A stretch of 56,590 nt of DNA from an uncultured Blautia sp. (lineage in GTDB: Bacteria > Bacillota > Clostridia > Lachnospirales > Lachnospiraceae), in NCBI RefSeq assembly GCF_934371575.1, contig NZ_CAKRNY010000022.1:1-56590 (forward strand). The letters are read 5' to 3'. The notes beneath the pieces were generated by a model. The model had not been told where the DNA came from and ran no database searches. It saw only the letters and a list, made by a program, of their open reading frames with translations. The position numbers were made by a program, and so were the translations under genes. Numbering within the stretch: position 1 is the first letter of the stretch; the number at the start of each line of letters is the position of its first letter. Shown here piece by piece: positions 42,031-50,453 of this stretch.

Positions 42031-44454
42031 TTATTTTTCTTCTGATGCACTGTCCTCAGCGTTCTTTGCCGCTTCCTGAGTTGCAAGACGTTCCTGAACT
42101 CTCTTACGGTTTTTCTTTTTCGGCTGAGCCTGTACGTTTGCTGCCGAAGCAGCCGGTGCTTTTGCACCAGAAGCAGTGTTCTTAACCGGTGCAGAGCCTG
42201 CTGTAGCTTTTACAGCCTGAACCTGTCCACCACCGATTTTCTTCTTCATTACCAGCCAGAGGGCGCCTGTAATGCATACAGAAGAATAAGCACCGCAGAT
42301 AATACCAACCATCAGAGGAGCAGCAAACTCACGAATAGAAGATACACCCATGATGTAAAGAACTGCTACCATGATGAAGGTAGTAAGGGAAGTATAAATA
42401 CTTCTGGTAAGTGTCTGTGTAATACTCCTGTTCACCACTTCCTCGATCTCATCTACGCGCTTGCTTCCATGAAGATTCTCACGGATACGGTCGAAGATGA
42501 CGATTGTGGCGTTGATGGAATAACCAACGATGGTCAGCATACAAGCGATAAAAGTATTTCCTACGGAAATTCTGGAAATCGCATAGAATGTGAGAACAAC
42601 CAGTACGTCATGAAGAAGTGCAAGTACTGCACTGCCTGCAAAACGAATATCTTTGAAACGGAACCAGATGTAAAGAAGCATGAAAATAGTGGCAACAATA
42701 ACAGCTACTACTGCATCTCTTCTCATCTCGTTGCTGACAGTAGAGGAAATACTCTCTGCCTGAATCAGGGATTCATCTACGCCAAATTTGTCAACAAGTG
42801 CCTTATTCAGCGCTTCACGCTCATCAAGATTCAGGGAACGGGTCTTGATGATAACCTGATTGGTTCCTACAACCTTGGTAGGCTGTACATTCTTGTCTCC
42901 TGTAACCTCTTCTACAACAGGTGTAACCTCAGAATCGATGGTCTTAATGTCCATGTCTTCGTTGAAGGTAACATTTGTGGAGGTACCGCCTGAAAACTCA
43001 AGACTGTAGTTCAGGGCTTTTCCACCTGTAGCACTGTGGATCACCATAGTTACAGGACCTGCAAGGATCAGGATAATGGAAAGTGTGAAGCATACTCTTC
43101 TCTTTCCAACAAAATTAATGACTTTCTTCTCTTCAGTTCTGCCATAGAATTTCTCATCGCGAACGCCTACTGCATATAATGCATTAATTACAAGTCTGGA
43201 GAATACCAGTGCTGTAAACATGGAGATCACAATACCAAGAGCCAGTGTATATGCAAAACCTTTAACAGAACCTGTACCAAGCCACATCAGCACGAATGCT
43301 GCGATCAGGGTTGTGATGTTTCCATCAAAGATTGCAGAAAAGGCCTTAGAGAAACCTGCTTTAATAGCTGCTCTTACAGTAGAGCCTGCACCAATCTCCT
43401 CACGGATACGCGCATAAATAATAACGTTTGCATCCACTGCCATACCAATGCCAAGGATAATACCGGCAATACCCGGAAGCGTAAGGGTAATGTCAAATGC
43501 ATTTAAGGTAAGCAGAATAGTCGCTGTGTAGAAAATCAGGGAGAAGCCAGCAACTGCACCAGGTACACGATAAGCGATGATCATAAACAGAATTACAATG
43601 ATCAGACCGATCAGACCTGCAATAAGGCTGGTGGAAATTGCTTCCTCACCAAGCTGTGCAGCTACAACGCTGGAACGAAGTTCTGTAAGCTCAAGGCTAA
43701 GAGAACCGATACGGATGTAGGAAGCGAGCTCCTGTGCTCTTTCAACGCTTTCCATTCCGCTGATCTGTGCCTTACCGCCTGTAATAGCTTCATTTACTCT
43801 CGGAGCGCTTAATACGCCATTATCATAAATAATCGCGATCTGTTTTCCAACATTGTTCTGAGTTGCCTCAGCGAATTTTGTCTTTCCTTCATCTGTAAGA
43901 GTCAGGTCAACCACATACTCCCTGCTGCTGGAATTCTGCTGCTGGATTGCACCGCCTGTAGCATCTGCCACATCAGTACCTTCCAGAACTACAGAACCTG
44001 CTTCACGGATCTCGTCCAGGCTTCTTGCCAAGGAATATCCTGTCTCACTGCTGGAATCTGCCTGGAAGTTTGCGTTTCCATCATCGTCCTGCTGTGTGAT
44101 AAAGCAGAGGGAACCTGGCTGTCCAAGTTCTTCCAGAATAGCATTTGCATCTGTTACACCTGGAATCTCTACATTGATACGGTCAGAGCCTTCCTGATAC
44201 ACCTGAGCCTCTGTGCTGTACTGTTCAACACGTTTCTGCAGCTTGTACACAGTATCGCTCATGTCTTCACTGCTTGGGTTACTGTCTTTTGCCTGATATG
44301 TAATGCTGACACCACCTGCCAGATCAAGTCCGGTCTTAATATTCTTCATGGAACCGGTTCCTGTAGGACCAATGCCTACAGCAGCCGTATAGCAGAAGAA
44401 CACGGTAACGATGGCAGTCAGGATCAGGACTAAGATACCTCTTGATTTTTTCAT
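42031..44454 (-). CDS. secDF: SecDF preprotein translocase fusion
   Basis: 807 residues, SecD and SecF joined as in many Firmicutes. SecD half: TM1, LDLAGGVSITY, the P1 outer domain, and LPGIAGIILGIGMAVDANVIIYARI (a membrane motif; split by me at its known core). SecF half begins near FVGKRRVCF, with LEFSGGTS and VGYSINATIVIFDRIREN. Twelve membrane helices are expected. The complex uses the proton or sodium gradient to help pull secreted proteins through SecYEG. The last 75 residues are an Ala/Lys-rich cytoplasmic tail, longer than usual. Gene lies 72 bp after the SCIFF maturase gene. Confidence 0.96.
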   Translation of the reverse strand: MKKSRGILVLILTAIVTVFFCYTAAVGIGPTGTGSMKNIKTGLDLAGGVSITYQAKDSNPSSEDMSDTVYKLQKRVEQYSTEAQVYQEGSDRINVEIPGVTDANAILEELGQPGSLCFITQQDDDGNANFQADSSSETGYSLARSLDEIREAGSVVLEGTDVADATGGAIQQQNSSSREYVVDLTLTDEGKTKFAEATQNNVGKQIAIIYDNGVLSAPRVNEAITGGKAQISGMESVERAQELASYIRIGSLSLELTELRSSVVAAQLGEEAISTSLIAGLIGLIIVILFMIIAYRVPGAVAGFSLIFYTATILLTLNAFDITLTLPGIAGIILGIGMAVDANVIIYARIREEIGAGSTVRAAIKAGFSKAFSAIFDGNITTLIAAFVLMWLGTGSVKGFAYTLALGIVISMFTALVFSRLVINALYAVGVRDEKFYGRTEEKKVINFVGKRRVCFTLSIILILAGPVTMVIHSATGGKALNYSLEFSGGTSTNVTFNEDMDIKTIDSEVTPVVEEVTGDKNVQPTKVVGTNQVIIKTRSLNLDEREALNKALVDKFGVDESLIQAESISSTVSNEMRRDAVVAVIVATIFMLLYIWFRFKDIRFAGSAVLALLHDVLVVLTFYAISRISVGNTFIACMLTIVGYSINATIVIFDRIRENLHGSKRVDEIEEVVNRSITQTLTRSIYTSLTTFIMVAVLYIMGVSSIREFAAPLMVGIICGAYSSVCITGALWLVMKKKIGGGQVQAVKATAGSAPVKNTASGAKAPAASAANVQAQPKKKNRKRVQERLATQEAAKNAEDSASEEK

Positions 44455-44504
44455 TGTTCTGTCCCTTCTTTTTTGTTTTTCGCAAAAGCAGGGCTGACAG
44501 AAAT

Positions 44505-44521
44505 CTTCGCAGCTGGCGAAG
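44505..44521 (-). other. small hairpin between scfB and secDF
   Basis: CTTCGC (44505-44510) and GCGAAG (44516-44521) pair around a 5-nt loop just after the maturase stop codon. No T-run follows, so it is more likely an mRNA stability element than a terminator. Confidence 0.4.
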
Positions 44522-44526
44522 TACTA

Positions 44527-45894
44527 TCAGTCTTCTGCCAGTGCGGCTTTTATCATGATAGCGCACTCCACACGCTTCCTCTGGAGCTCGCATCCGATTT
44601 CATAATTACTTCTGATATCCTTGTGGGCATGATATCCATTTGCTGCACATCCACCACTGCAGTAAAATCTTGCAAAGCATTCCTTGCAGGCTGGCTTGGT
44701 GTAAACATTACAGCATCCAAATTCATTCTGGATGTCAGGTCTTGTGATTCCTTCATCCACATTTCCCATCAGATATTCTTCTTCACCAACAAACTGGTGA
44801 CACGGGTAGAAATCTCCCCATGGAGTTACTGCAAGATATTCCGTACCGCTTCCGCATCCGGAAAGTCTCTTGTATACACAGGGGCCGCCTGTAAGGTCGA
44901 TCATAAAGTGGAAGAAGTTAAAGCCTTTGCCTTCTTTCTCGCGCTTTATCATTTCTTTTGCAAGAAGGTCATATTCTTCCATGATCTTCGGCAGGTCTTC
45001 CTCGCGAAGGGCATACTCTTCAGCCGGATCTGCCACTACAGGTTCTACAGAAATCTGCTTGAAGCCAAGATCCGCAAGGTGAAGTACGTCCTCTGAAAAA
45101 TCAAGATTATGATGAGTAAAGGTTCCTCTTACATAATACTTGTCCTGGTTACGGGATTCTGCAAACTTCTGGAACTTAGGCATGATCAGATCATAGCTTC
45201 CTGCTCCCTTGCGGAACGGACGCATAAAATCATGAACCTCTTTACGGCCATCAATACTGAGAACCACATTTCCCATCTCTTTATTACAGAATTCCATTAC
45301 CTCATCGTTCAAAAGAACGCCATTGGTCGTAAGGGTAAAACGGAATTTTTTATTATGGATTTTCTCCTGCTCACGGCCGTATGCCACCAGGTCTTTTACC
45401 ACCTGCCAGTTCATAAGCGGCTCGCCACCGAAGAAATCCACCTCCAGATTATGTCTGGAGCCTGAATTGGCAATCAGGAAATCCAGTGCCTTCTTACCTA
45501 CTTCAAAAGACATGAGAGCACGTCTTCCGTGATACTCTCCTTCTTCTGCAAAACAATACCGGCAGGCAAGATTACAGTCATGTGCAATATGCAGACAGAG
45601 CGCCTTTACCACTGTCTGACGATTCCTGGTAAATGCATCAATCGCATTCTCATAAACATCTTTAGTAAAAAGCATCCCATCGGCTTTCAGTTTTTCACAT
45701 TCTGCCACGGATGTCTTAATATCTTCTTCTGAAAACTGATCTCCCAGTTTTCCTACAATGGCAGCTGTGTCCAGACCTTCTTCCATATAAGGAAGTACTT
45801 CGTAGGTCACTTCATCCACAACATGGATACATCCGCTGTTGATGTCCAGCACGATGTTATAGCCATTGTTCTGATAACGGTGAATCAGACTCAT
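44527..45894 (-). CDS. scfB: SCIFF peptide radical SAM maturase (thioether-forming)
   Basis: 455 residues. An N-terminal peptide-recognition region (MSLIHRYQNNGYNIVLDINS, then VHVVDEVTYEVLPYM) precedes the radical SAM motif CNLACRYC (Cys-x3-Cys-x2-Cys). A C-terminal SPASM region has many cysteines (SGCGSGTEYLAV, CHQF, GCCNVYTKPACKECFARFYCSGGCAANG) for two auxiliary iron-sulfur clusters. Enzymes of this family install Cys-to-Thr-type thioether bridges in the SCIFF peptide. The start at 45894 has AAAGGA 9 bases upstream; ATG 45912 is an alternative. Lies just downstream of the peptide gene. Confidence 0.95.
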   Translation of the reverse strand: MSLIHRYQNNGYNIVLDINSGCIHVVDEVTYEVLPYMEEGLDTAAIVGKLGDQFSEEDIKTSVAECEKLKADGMLFTKDVYENAIDAFTRNRQTVVKALCLHIAHDCNLACRYCFAEEGEYHGRRALMSFEVGKKALDFLIANSGSRHNLEVDFFGGEPLMNWQVVKDLVAYGREQEKIHNKKFRFTLTTNGVLLNDEVMEFCNKEMGNVVLSIDGRKEVHDFMRPFRKGAGSYDLIMPKFQKFAESRNQDKYYVRGTFTHHNLDFSEDVLHLADLGFKQISVEPVVADPAEEYALREEDLPKIMEEYDLLAKEMIKREKEGKGFNFFHFMIDLTGGPCVYKRLSGCGSGTEYLAVTPWGDFYPCHQFVGEEEYLMGNVDEGITRPDIQNEFGCCNVYTKPACKECFARFYCSGGCAANGYHAHKDIRSNYEIGCELQRKRVECAIMIKAALAED

Positions 45895-45930
45895 GTTAGT
45901 ATATCCTTTCATTCTTTCCTATTGCATGAA

Positions 45931-45958
45931 TAAGCAGCGGCTTTTACACCGCTGCTTA
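45931..45958 (-). other. hairpin between SCIFF peptide and maturase genes
   Basis: TAAGCAGCGG (45931-45940) and CCGCTGCTTA (45949-45958) are perfect 10-bp arms around an 8-nt loop. No strong T-run follows on the minus strand. A partial terminator or stability hairpin here would let the peptide be made in excess over its maturase. Confidence 0.6.
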
Positions 45959-46065
45959 CATACGTTCCCAGTTGCTTGAAAAGGATATGCTGCCTGCTGG
46001 CGACATATCCATGAAAGTCAGCTGTTCTGCGCTGATAGCACTTCCACAGCTATCCGGACTTCCAT

Positions 46066-46206
46066 TTATTTATTCTCGCAGCTCTGGTTTCCTACTGTAC
46101 AGGATGTCTTGCATGCGGACTGACATGATGTCTGGCACTCGCCGCAGCCACCTTTCTTTACAGTGTTCTGCAGATTCTTTGTATTTAATGTTTTGATATG
46201 CTGCAT
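46066..46206 (-). CDS. scfA: SCIFF six-cysteine ribosomal peptide precursor
   Basis: 46 residues: a leader MQHIKTLNTKNLQNTV, then a core with six cysteines at positions 21, 24, 28, 32, 36 and 43 (CGECQTSCQSACKTSC pattern). This is the SCIFF family (six cysteines in forty-five residues), nearly universal in Clostridia; it is crosslinked by the neighbouring radical SAM enzyme and its biological role is still unclear. The start at 46206 has GGAGG 8 bases upstream, and its own promoter is at 46241-46269. A longer frame to 46314 is not supported. Confidence 0.97.
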   Translation of the reverse strand: MQHIKTLNTKNLQNTVKKGGCGECQTSCQSACKTSCTVGNQSCENK

Positions 46207-46240
46207 AGTATTAACCTCCTTATGTATATAATCTTTGCCT

Positions 46241-46269
46241 AGTATATCATATTTTTTTTTATTTTTAAA
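46241..46269 (-). promoter_or_regulatory. promoter of the SCIFF peptide gene
   Basis: On the minus strand, TTTAAA (46264-46269), a 17-bp spacer and TATACT (46241-46246), with a TG extension one base before the -10. Confidence 0.75.
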
Positions 46270-46332
46270 GCATTTTTTACAGTCACAGGCCCGAATCTTT
46301 CTAAAAATCCCCAATCACCAGTTGCGCACTTT

Positions 46333-46683
46333 TCAGGACAGCATACCGCCAAGAGAACCACCGCCCAGGCATAGCAAAAATGTTGTCACAGCATGCAAAA
46401 AACTCATATCCCATTTTCCCTTCACAGCAAAAGATACCGTGATCAAAAGCAAATAATAAAAGGTTCCCACCAGAACTCCCCATAAATACTTGTTTTTGCG
46501 CAGGATTTTTCCTGCCATGAAGCCTCCTAAAAGGCAGGATAAAATATATACTGCTATAATCCCTGCTGACACCGGCTTTTCTCCCAAATCAAACTGAAAC
46601 AAAAGAAATGCCAGAAGTAAAAGAAACACTCCTGTAACTGTATAAGAAAATAGTAAGGATTTTAAAATTGCCTTCATTTTCAT
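46333..46683 (-). CDS. TIGR04086-family membrane protein
   Basis: 116 residues with four hydrophobic segments (about 8-30, 36-58, 63-85 and 93-115) and short basic loops. AVYILSCLLGGFMAGKI and LLCLGGGSLGGML are the glycine-rich helices typical of TIGR04086, a family known mainly for its position next to SCIFF genes. The function is unknown; the conserved location suggests a link to the SCIFF peptide or to secretion. The start at 46683 has GGGAGG 9 bases upstream, and that site lies inside the hairpin 46689-46720. Confidence 0.9.
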   Translation of the reverse strand: MKMKAILKSLLFSYTVTGVFLLLLAFLLFQFDLGEKPVSAGIIAVYILSCLLGGFMAGKILRKNKYLWGVLVGTFYYLLLITVSFAVKGKWDMSFLHAVTTFLLCLGGGSLGGMLS

Positions 46684-46720
46684 AAAAACAGCCCTCCCAT
46701 ATGAATATATGGAAAGGCTG
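46684..46720 (-). terminator. terminator overlapping the TIGR04086 ribosome site
   Basis: CAGCCCTCCCATAT (46689-46702) pairs with ATATGGAAAGGCTG (46707-46720), a 14-bp stem with two G-U pairs and a 4-nt loop, followed on the minus strand by TTTTT. It ends the surface-protein transcript. Its 3' arm holds the GGGAGG of the TIGR04086 gene, and the T-run touches that gene's ATG. Confidence 0.75.
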
Positions 46721-46737
46721 ACTTTGTTATTCTCAAA

Positions 46738-48804
46738 TTATTTATTTTTCTTCTTGCGCATGATGATCACTATAATGATTACAGCAGCTGCCACAACCAC
46801 AAGAATTATAAACGGAAGGATTACCGTGTTATCACCGGTCTTTACCGCATTTGCGGTCTGGTTCTGACCATTGGTTCCGGCAGATGTTCCGTTCGTTGTT
46901 CCAGCCGTTGCACCGGCATTTGTTCCAGTTGTTGTTCCTGAAGTTGTTCCTGATGCCGACTGATCACCGGATGTTCCGTCAGTTCCTGCTGAAGAGCCGC
47001 CAGTTGTTCCGGCATTGCCGCTGCCAGAAGAACCTGTCCCGCTGTTTCCATTGGTACCGGCTGTTCCATCAGCGCCTGTATTCCCATCCGTTCCTGTTGT
47101 CCCGTCAGTTCCTTTATTTCCGCTCGTTCCTGCTGTTCCTGAGGAAGAACCACCGGATGTTCCGTCAGTTCCTGCTGAAGAGCCACCCCCTGCAGCTCCT
47201 GTCACAATCGGAGATGGCGTCGGGGTTCCACTGATCGTCACTGTCGGAGTCGGAGTTGGCGTACTTCCATCTCCGTAAGCTCCATTTGCAATATCATCTC
47301 CTACAATCGGGCGAAAACCGGCAATTCCAAAAGGACTAAAGGAATGTGTACTGAATACCATGGTGCTTCCATTTACACTTGGAATGATAGTCTCTGTAGC
47401 ACCATTGGCAAGAAGGTGCTCAATTGAATATTCATAGCCTTCTTTCACCGGAATGGTTACACTTACATACTGTCCATCCGGAATTTCATATTCTGTATTG
47501 TTTTTCAGGTCCCATAATTTAAATTCATAAGACTGGAAAATTGTGGCTTTTTCTTCATTCCGGAATTCATAGTTTTCACCGCTGCTCACCTGGAACTGTA
47601 CATACCATGGAAGATCAATGCCGGATACAGATATTCCATCACAGTTGTGGTTCTCTTCTGCTCTTGCAGCCTGTTCCTCTTCTGTCAGATTCTCTTCAAC
47701 GGAATCTGATCTTGAATCAGACGATGAAAAATCAAGAGGATTATCAAAAATATTCTTCTGATCACCTTCTGTCTCATCTTCCTCGGCAGGCTGTTCCTCT
47801 GTCTCCAGAGCACCATCAAGAACCGTTGCCCCAGGCATAGCTTCGCCTAAATTCTGGTTCAGTTTCCCGGTTCCTTCCAGAGGATCTACTGTCTCCACGC
47901 TTCCATCGGATTCACTATCTGCTTTGATATCCGCATTTTCATTCTGATCTGCAGCGGTTGTTTCCTGCTCTGTTGTTTCCTTTTCCGTCGTTTCTTCAAC
48001 TGATTCAGCAGGGACATCAGTGCCAACCGCTGTATCATCTGCATCATCCGGAACGTCTTCTATTTCTTCTGCAGCTCCAGTCAGATTATCCTTGGAAATC
48101 TCCGTACTTGCAGAGGCTGTATCACTGTCTTCCCCTGAATCCTTTTTCACCTCATCTTTGTCCTGCTCCTCAGCTGCACTGTCCTTATCTTTGTCCTGTC
48201 CCTCAGCTGCGCTGTCCTTATCTTTGTCCTGTCCCTCAGCTGCGCTGTCCTTATCTTTGTCCTGTCCCTCAGCTGCACTGTCCTTATCTTCCTGTTCCAC
48301 AGGATCTTTCTTCTGAGCATCGTCCTGATTCTCATCCGTTTTCCCATTCTGCTTCTCATTATCTGTGCCGGAAAGTTTATCATCTTCAGATGTCAGATCA
48401 GAGGAATCAGATTCACTGTCTGCTTCAATGCTGCTGACCACAACCGTAACCTTGCCTTTCACAACCTTCTTTTCTGCATCCCATCCGGAAAGATAGGAAA
48501 GATCCACACTTTCAGCAGGCTTAAACACCACTTCACATGACTGTACTCTTTTATCCGGTACAAAAGATGTGTCTGCCCAGGAAAGAGTTCCGTACTCGCT
48601 TTTTGGCAATGCTACCTCAAAAAGAGCTACTGGCTGGTCAATTGTTACATTATCCGGAATGAGACTGGATGTCTCAAGTATATTCTCAATATTCTGTCCC
48701 CATGCAGTAACCGGATATATCTGTCCGGTCATCAAAACTGCTGTCATTGCGGCCGCCGCAAGTAATGATACACTTTTTCTGTACATAACGTTTTTTTTCT
48801 TCAT
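46738..48804 (-). CDS. repeat-rich surface protein with VKTGD sortase-like signal
   Basis: 688 residues. Signal peptide (1-35), then a beta-type domain (about 36-130), a long Asp/Glu/Ser/Thr-rich region (about 135-400) with four copies of an 11-residue KDKDSAAEGQD unit, a second folded domain (about 405-520) and a Gly/Thr/Ser-rich stalk (about 535-645). A VKTGD motif, a hydrophobic helix and an RKKKNK tail end the protein. This layout is that of a wall-anchored protein, with VKTGD in place of LPXTG as in other Lachnospiraceae. The start at 48804 has AGAGG upstream. Ligand unknown; the sequence between the domains is low complexity. Confidence 0.82.
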   Translation of the reverse strand: MKKKNVMYRKSVSLLAAAAMTAVLMTGQIYPVTAWGQNIENILETSSLIPDNVTIDQPVALFEVALPKSEYGTLSWADTSFVPDKRVQSCEVVFKPAESVDLSYLSGWDAEKKVVKGKVTVVVSSIEADSESDSSDLTSEDDKLSGTDNEKQNGKTDENQDDAQKKDPVEQEDKDSAAEGQDKDKDSAAEGQDKDKDSAAEGQDKDKDSAAEEQDKDEVKKDSGEDSDTASASTEISKDNLTGAAEEIEDVPDDADDTAVGTDVPAESVEETTEKETTEQETTAADQNENADIKADSESDGSVETVDPLEGTGKLNQNLGEAMPGATVLDGALETEEQPAEEDETEGDQKNIFDNPLDFSSSDSRSDSVEENLTEEEQAARAEENHNCDGISVSGIDLPWYVQFQVSSGENYEFRNEEKATIFQSYEFKLWDLKNNTEYEIPDGQYVSVTIPVKEGYEYSIEHLLANGATETIIPSVNGSTMVFSTHSFSPFGIAGFRPIVGDDIANGAYGDGSTPTPTPTVTISGTPTPSPIVTGAAGGGSSAGTDGTSGGSSSGTAGTSGNKGTDGTTGTDGNTGADGTAGTNGNSGTGSSGSGNAGTTGGSSAGTDGTSGDQSASGTTSGTTTGTNAGATAGTTNGTSAGTNGQNQTANAVKTGDNTVILPFIILVVVAAAVIIIVIIMRKKKNK
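48171..48290. repeat. 33-bp tandem repeat in the surface-protein gene
   Basis: CAGCTGC recurs at 48171, 48204, 48237 and 48270, exactly 33 bp apart, with near-identical sequence between. About 3.6 copies encode DKDSAAEGQDK units. Slippage can change the number of copies without breaking the frame. Confidence 0.9.
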
Positions 48805-48877
48805 CCTGGCACCTCTGTTGTATGTATATAAATTAAATTTATGATCAAAATGTAAGTATTTCTTCCCTTTAACGTAC

Positions 48878-48906
48878 ACTATATCAAATCTTTACTCTTT
48901 TGTAAA
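48878..48906 (-). promoter_or_regulatory. promoter of the surface-protein gene
   Basis: On the minus strand, TTTACA (48901-48906), a 17-bp spacer and TATAGT (48878-48883), with a TG one base before the -10. The rest of 48805-49105 is AT-rich, with no gene seen apart from the opposing promoter at 49040-49068. Confidence 0.72.
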
Positions 48907-49039
48907 TGTTCTGTAACAATTTATTTTATTTTTTACCACACCGAATTATAACACAGTTCTATCTTTTTCGACACCCCCCAATTCTATTTTTTCTAACTTA
49001 ATATTTTTAAGCTTCCAGCTTTTGCTTTCCTTGTTTTTC

Positions 49040-49068
49040 TTGCATTTTCAGGCCAAATCATGTATATT
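49040..49068 (+). promoter_or_regulatory. promoter of the CNNM/CorC-type gene
   Basis: TTGCAT (49040-49045), a 17-bp spacer and TATATT (49063-49068), about 38 bp before the coding start. Confidence 0.7.
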
Positions 49069-49105
49069 CTTTTTAACATCATTATAAAAAAGGAGTGAAC
49101 ATAGT

Positions 49106-50392
49106 TTGGATTCAAGTGTCCCTATACAGGCGGGCACCATACTGATTCTGGTGCTTTTATCCGCCTTCTTTTCCTCAGCAGAAACGTCTATGACTGCTGC
49201 CAACCGTATCCGTATCCATTCTCTTGCAGAGCAGGGAAACAAACGCGCAGTTACTTTGGAGAAGGTTATTTCTAATTCAGGAAAAATGCTCAGTACGATA
49301 CTAATCGGAAACAACATTGTAAATATTGCAGCATCTTCTCTGGCCACCACCTTTACCATGAAGGTATTTGGAAGCATATACATCGGAATAGCCACCGGCG
49401 TTATGACTCTTCTTGTTCTTCTTTTTGGAGAAATCACACCGAAAACTATTGCAACGCTGAAGGCAGATGATCTTGCACTCACTTATGCAAGACCTGTTTA
49501 TGCTCTTATGACAGTCCTGACTCCTGTCATTTACATTGTCGAAAAGCTTGCAAACGTGATCCTTTTTCTCCTTCGTGTGGATCCCAATGCAAAAAAGGAT
49601 ACGATCACAGAGCATGAGCTTCGTTCCATGGTAAATGTGGGACAGGAAAATGGGGTTATTGAACGGGAAGAAAAGCAGATGATCTACAATGTGTTTGATT
49701 TCGGTGATTCAGCTGCCAAGGATGTTATGATTCCCAGAATTGATATGACATTTATTGACGTGGAGTCCACTTACCAGGAACTCATGGATATTTTTAAAGA
49801 AGATATGCACACCCGTTTTCCTGTTTACGAAGACAATACGGATAATGTAATCGGAATTATCAACATTAAAGACCTTCTTCTCTATCCTGAAAAAGAGCAG
49901 TTCTCTATTCGTAAAATTCTCCGTGAGCCTTATTTCACCTATGAATACAAGCGCACTACAGATCTTATGATGGAAATGCGAAAAGCTTCTGTCAATCTTG
50001 CGATTGTTCTTGATGAATATGGTTCTACTGCCGGTCTCGTGACCCTGGAGGATCTTCTGGAAGAAATTGTAGGGGAAATCCGGGATGAATATGACGAAGA
50101 CGAGGAAGAGCCAATCCGGGAAATTCAGCCTGGCAGAGAATATGAAGTACTTGGTTCCGCCAAACTTGATGACATTAATGAAGCCCTGGGAACTCATCTT
50201 GAATCAGAAGATTATGATTCCGTGGGTGGTTATATTATTGAACAGCTTGACTGCCTCCCAAGAGAAGGTGAATCTGTCACTTTAGAAGATGGCATGCATC
50301 TGGTTGTAGATGAACTGGATAAAAACCGCATTGAGCTGGTACATATCTGGCTTCCAGAGCAAAAAAAAGCGGCAGAAGAAACTGACTCATAA
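49106..50392 (+). CDS. CNNM/CorC-family transporter (hemolysin family)
   Basis: 428 residues. An N-terminal DUF21 membrane domain (about 8-135, with SAFFSSAETSMTAANRIR and LFGEITPKTIA) is followed by a CBS pair (DVMIPRIDMTFID, RFPVYEDNTDNVIGIINIKDLL split across the second) and a C-terminal CorC_HlyC domain. These proteins are linked to magnesium or other divalent cation efflux; the old name hemolysin C is not a function. The start is TTG at 49106, with AGGAG 8-9 bases upstream and no ATG nearby. Convergent with the YdcF gene, sharing a terminator. Confidence 0.92.
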   Translation: MDSSVPIQAGTILILVLLSAFFSSAETSMTAANRIRIHSLAEQGNKRAVTLEKVISNSGKMLSTILIGNNIVNIAASSLATTFTMKVFGSIYIGIATGVMTLLVLLFGEITPKTIATLKADDLALTYARPVYALMTVLTPVIYIVEKLANVILFLLRVDPNAKKDTITEHELRSMVNVGQENGVIEREEKQMIYNVFDFGDSAAKDVMIPRIDMTFIDVESTYQELMDIFKEDMHTRFPVYEDNTDNVIGIINIKDLLLYPEKEQFSIRKILREPYFTYEYKRTTDLMMEMRKASVNLAIVLDEYGSTAGLVTLEDLLEEIVGEIRDEYDEDEEEPIREIQPGREYEVLGSAKLDDINEALGTHLESEDYDSVGGYIIEQLDCLPREGESVTLEDGMHLVVDELDKNRIELVHIWLPEQKKAAEETDS

Positions 50393-50403
50393 ATTATGTA
50401 TAG

Positions 50404-50451
50404 AAAATCCGAATGCTTCTTATCATCTTATAATAAGAACATTCGGATTTT
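50404..50451. terminator. bidirectional terminator between CNNM and YdcF genes
   Basis: AAAATCCGAATG (50404-50415) pairs with CATTCGGATTTT (50440-50451). An inner TTCTTAT/ATAAGAA pairing extends the stem. Confidence 0.92.
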
Positions 50452-50453
50452 TC

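Noticed and set aside
46207..46314. longer SCIFF precursor starting at 46314
   Set aside because: It would begin upstream of the SCIFF promoter and has no ribosome site. The 46-residue form starts after AAGGAGG and matches the family length.
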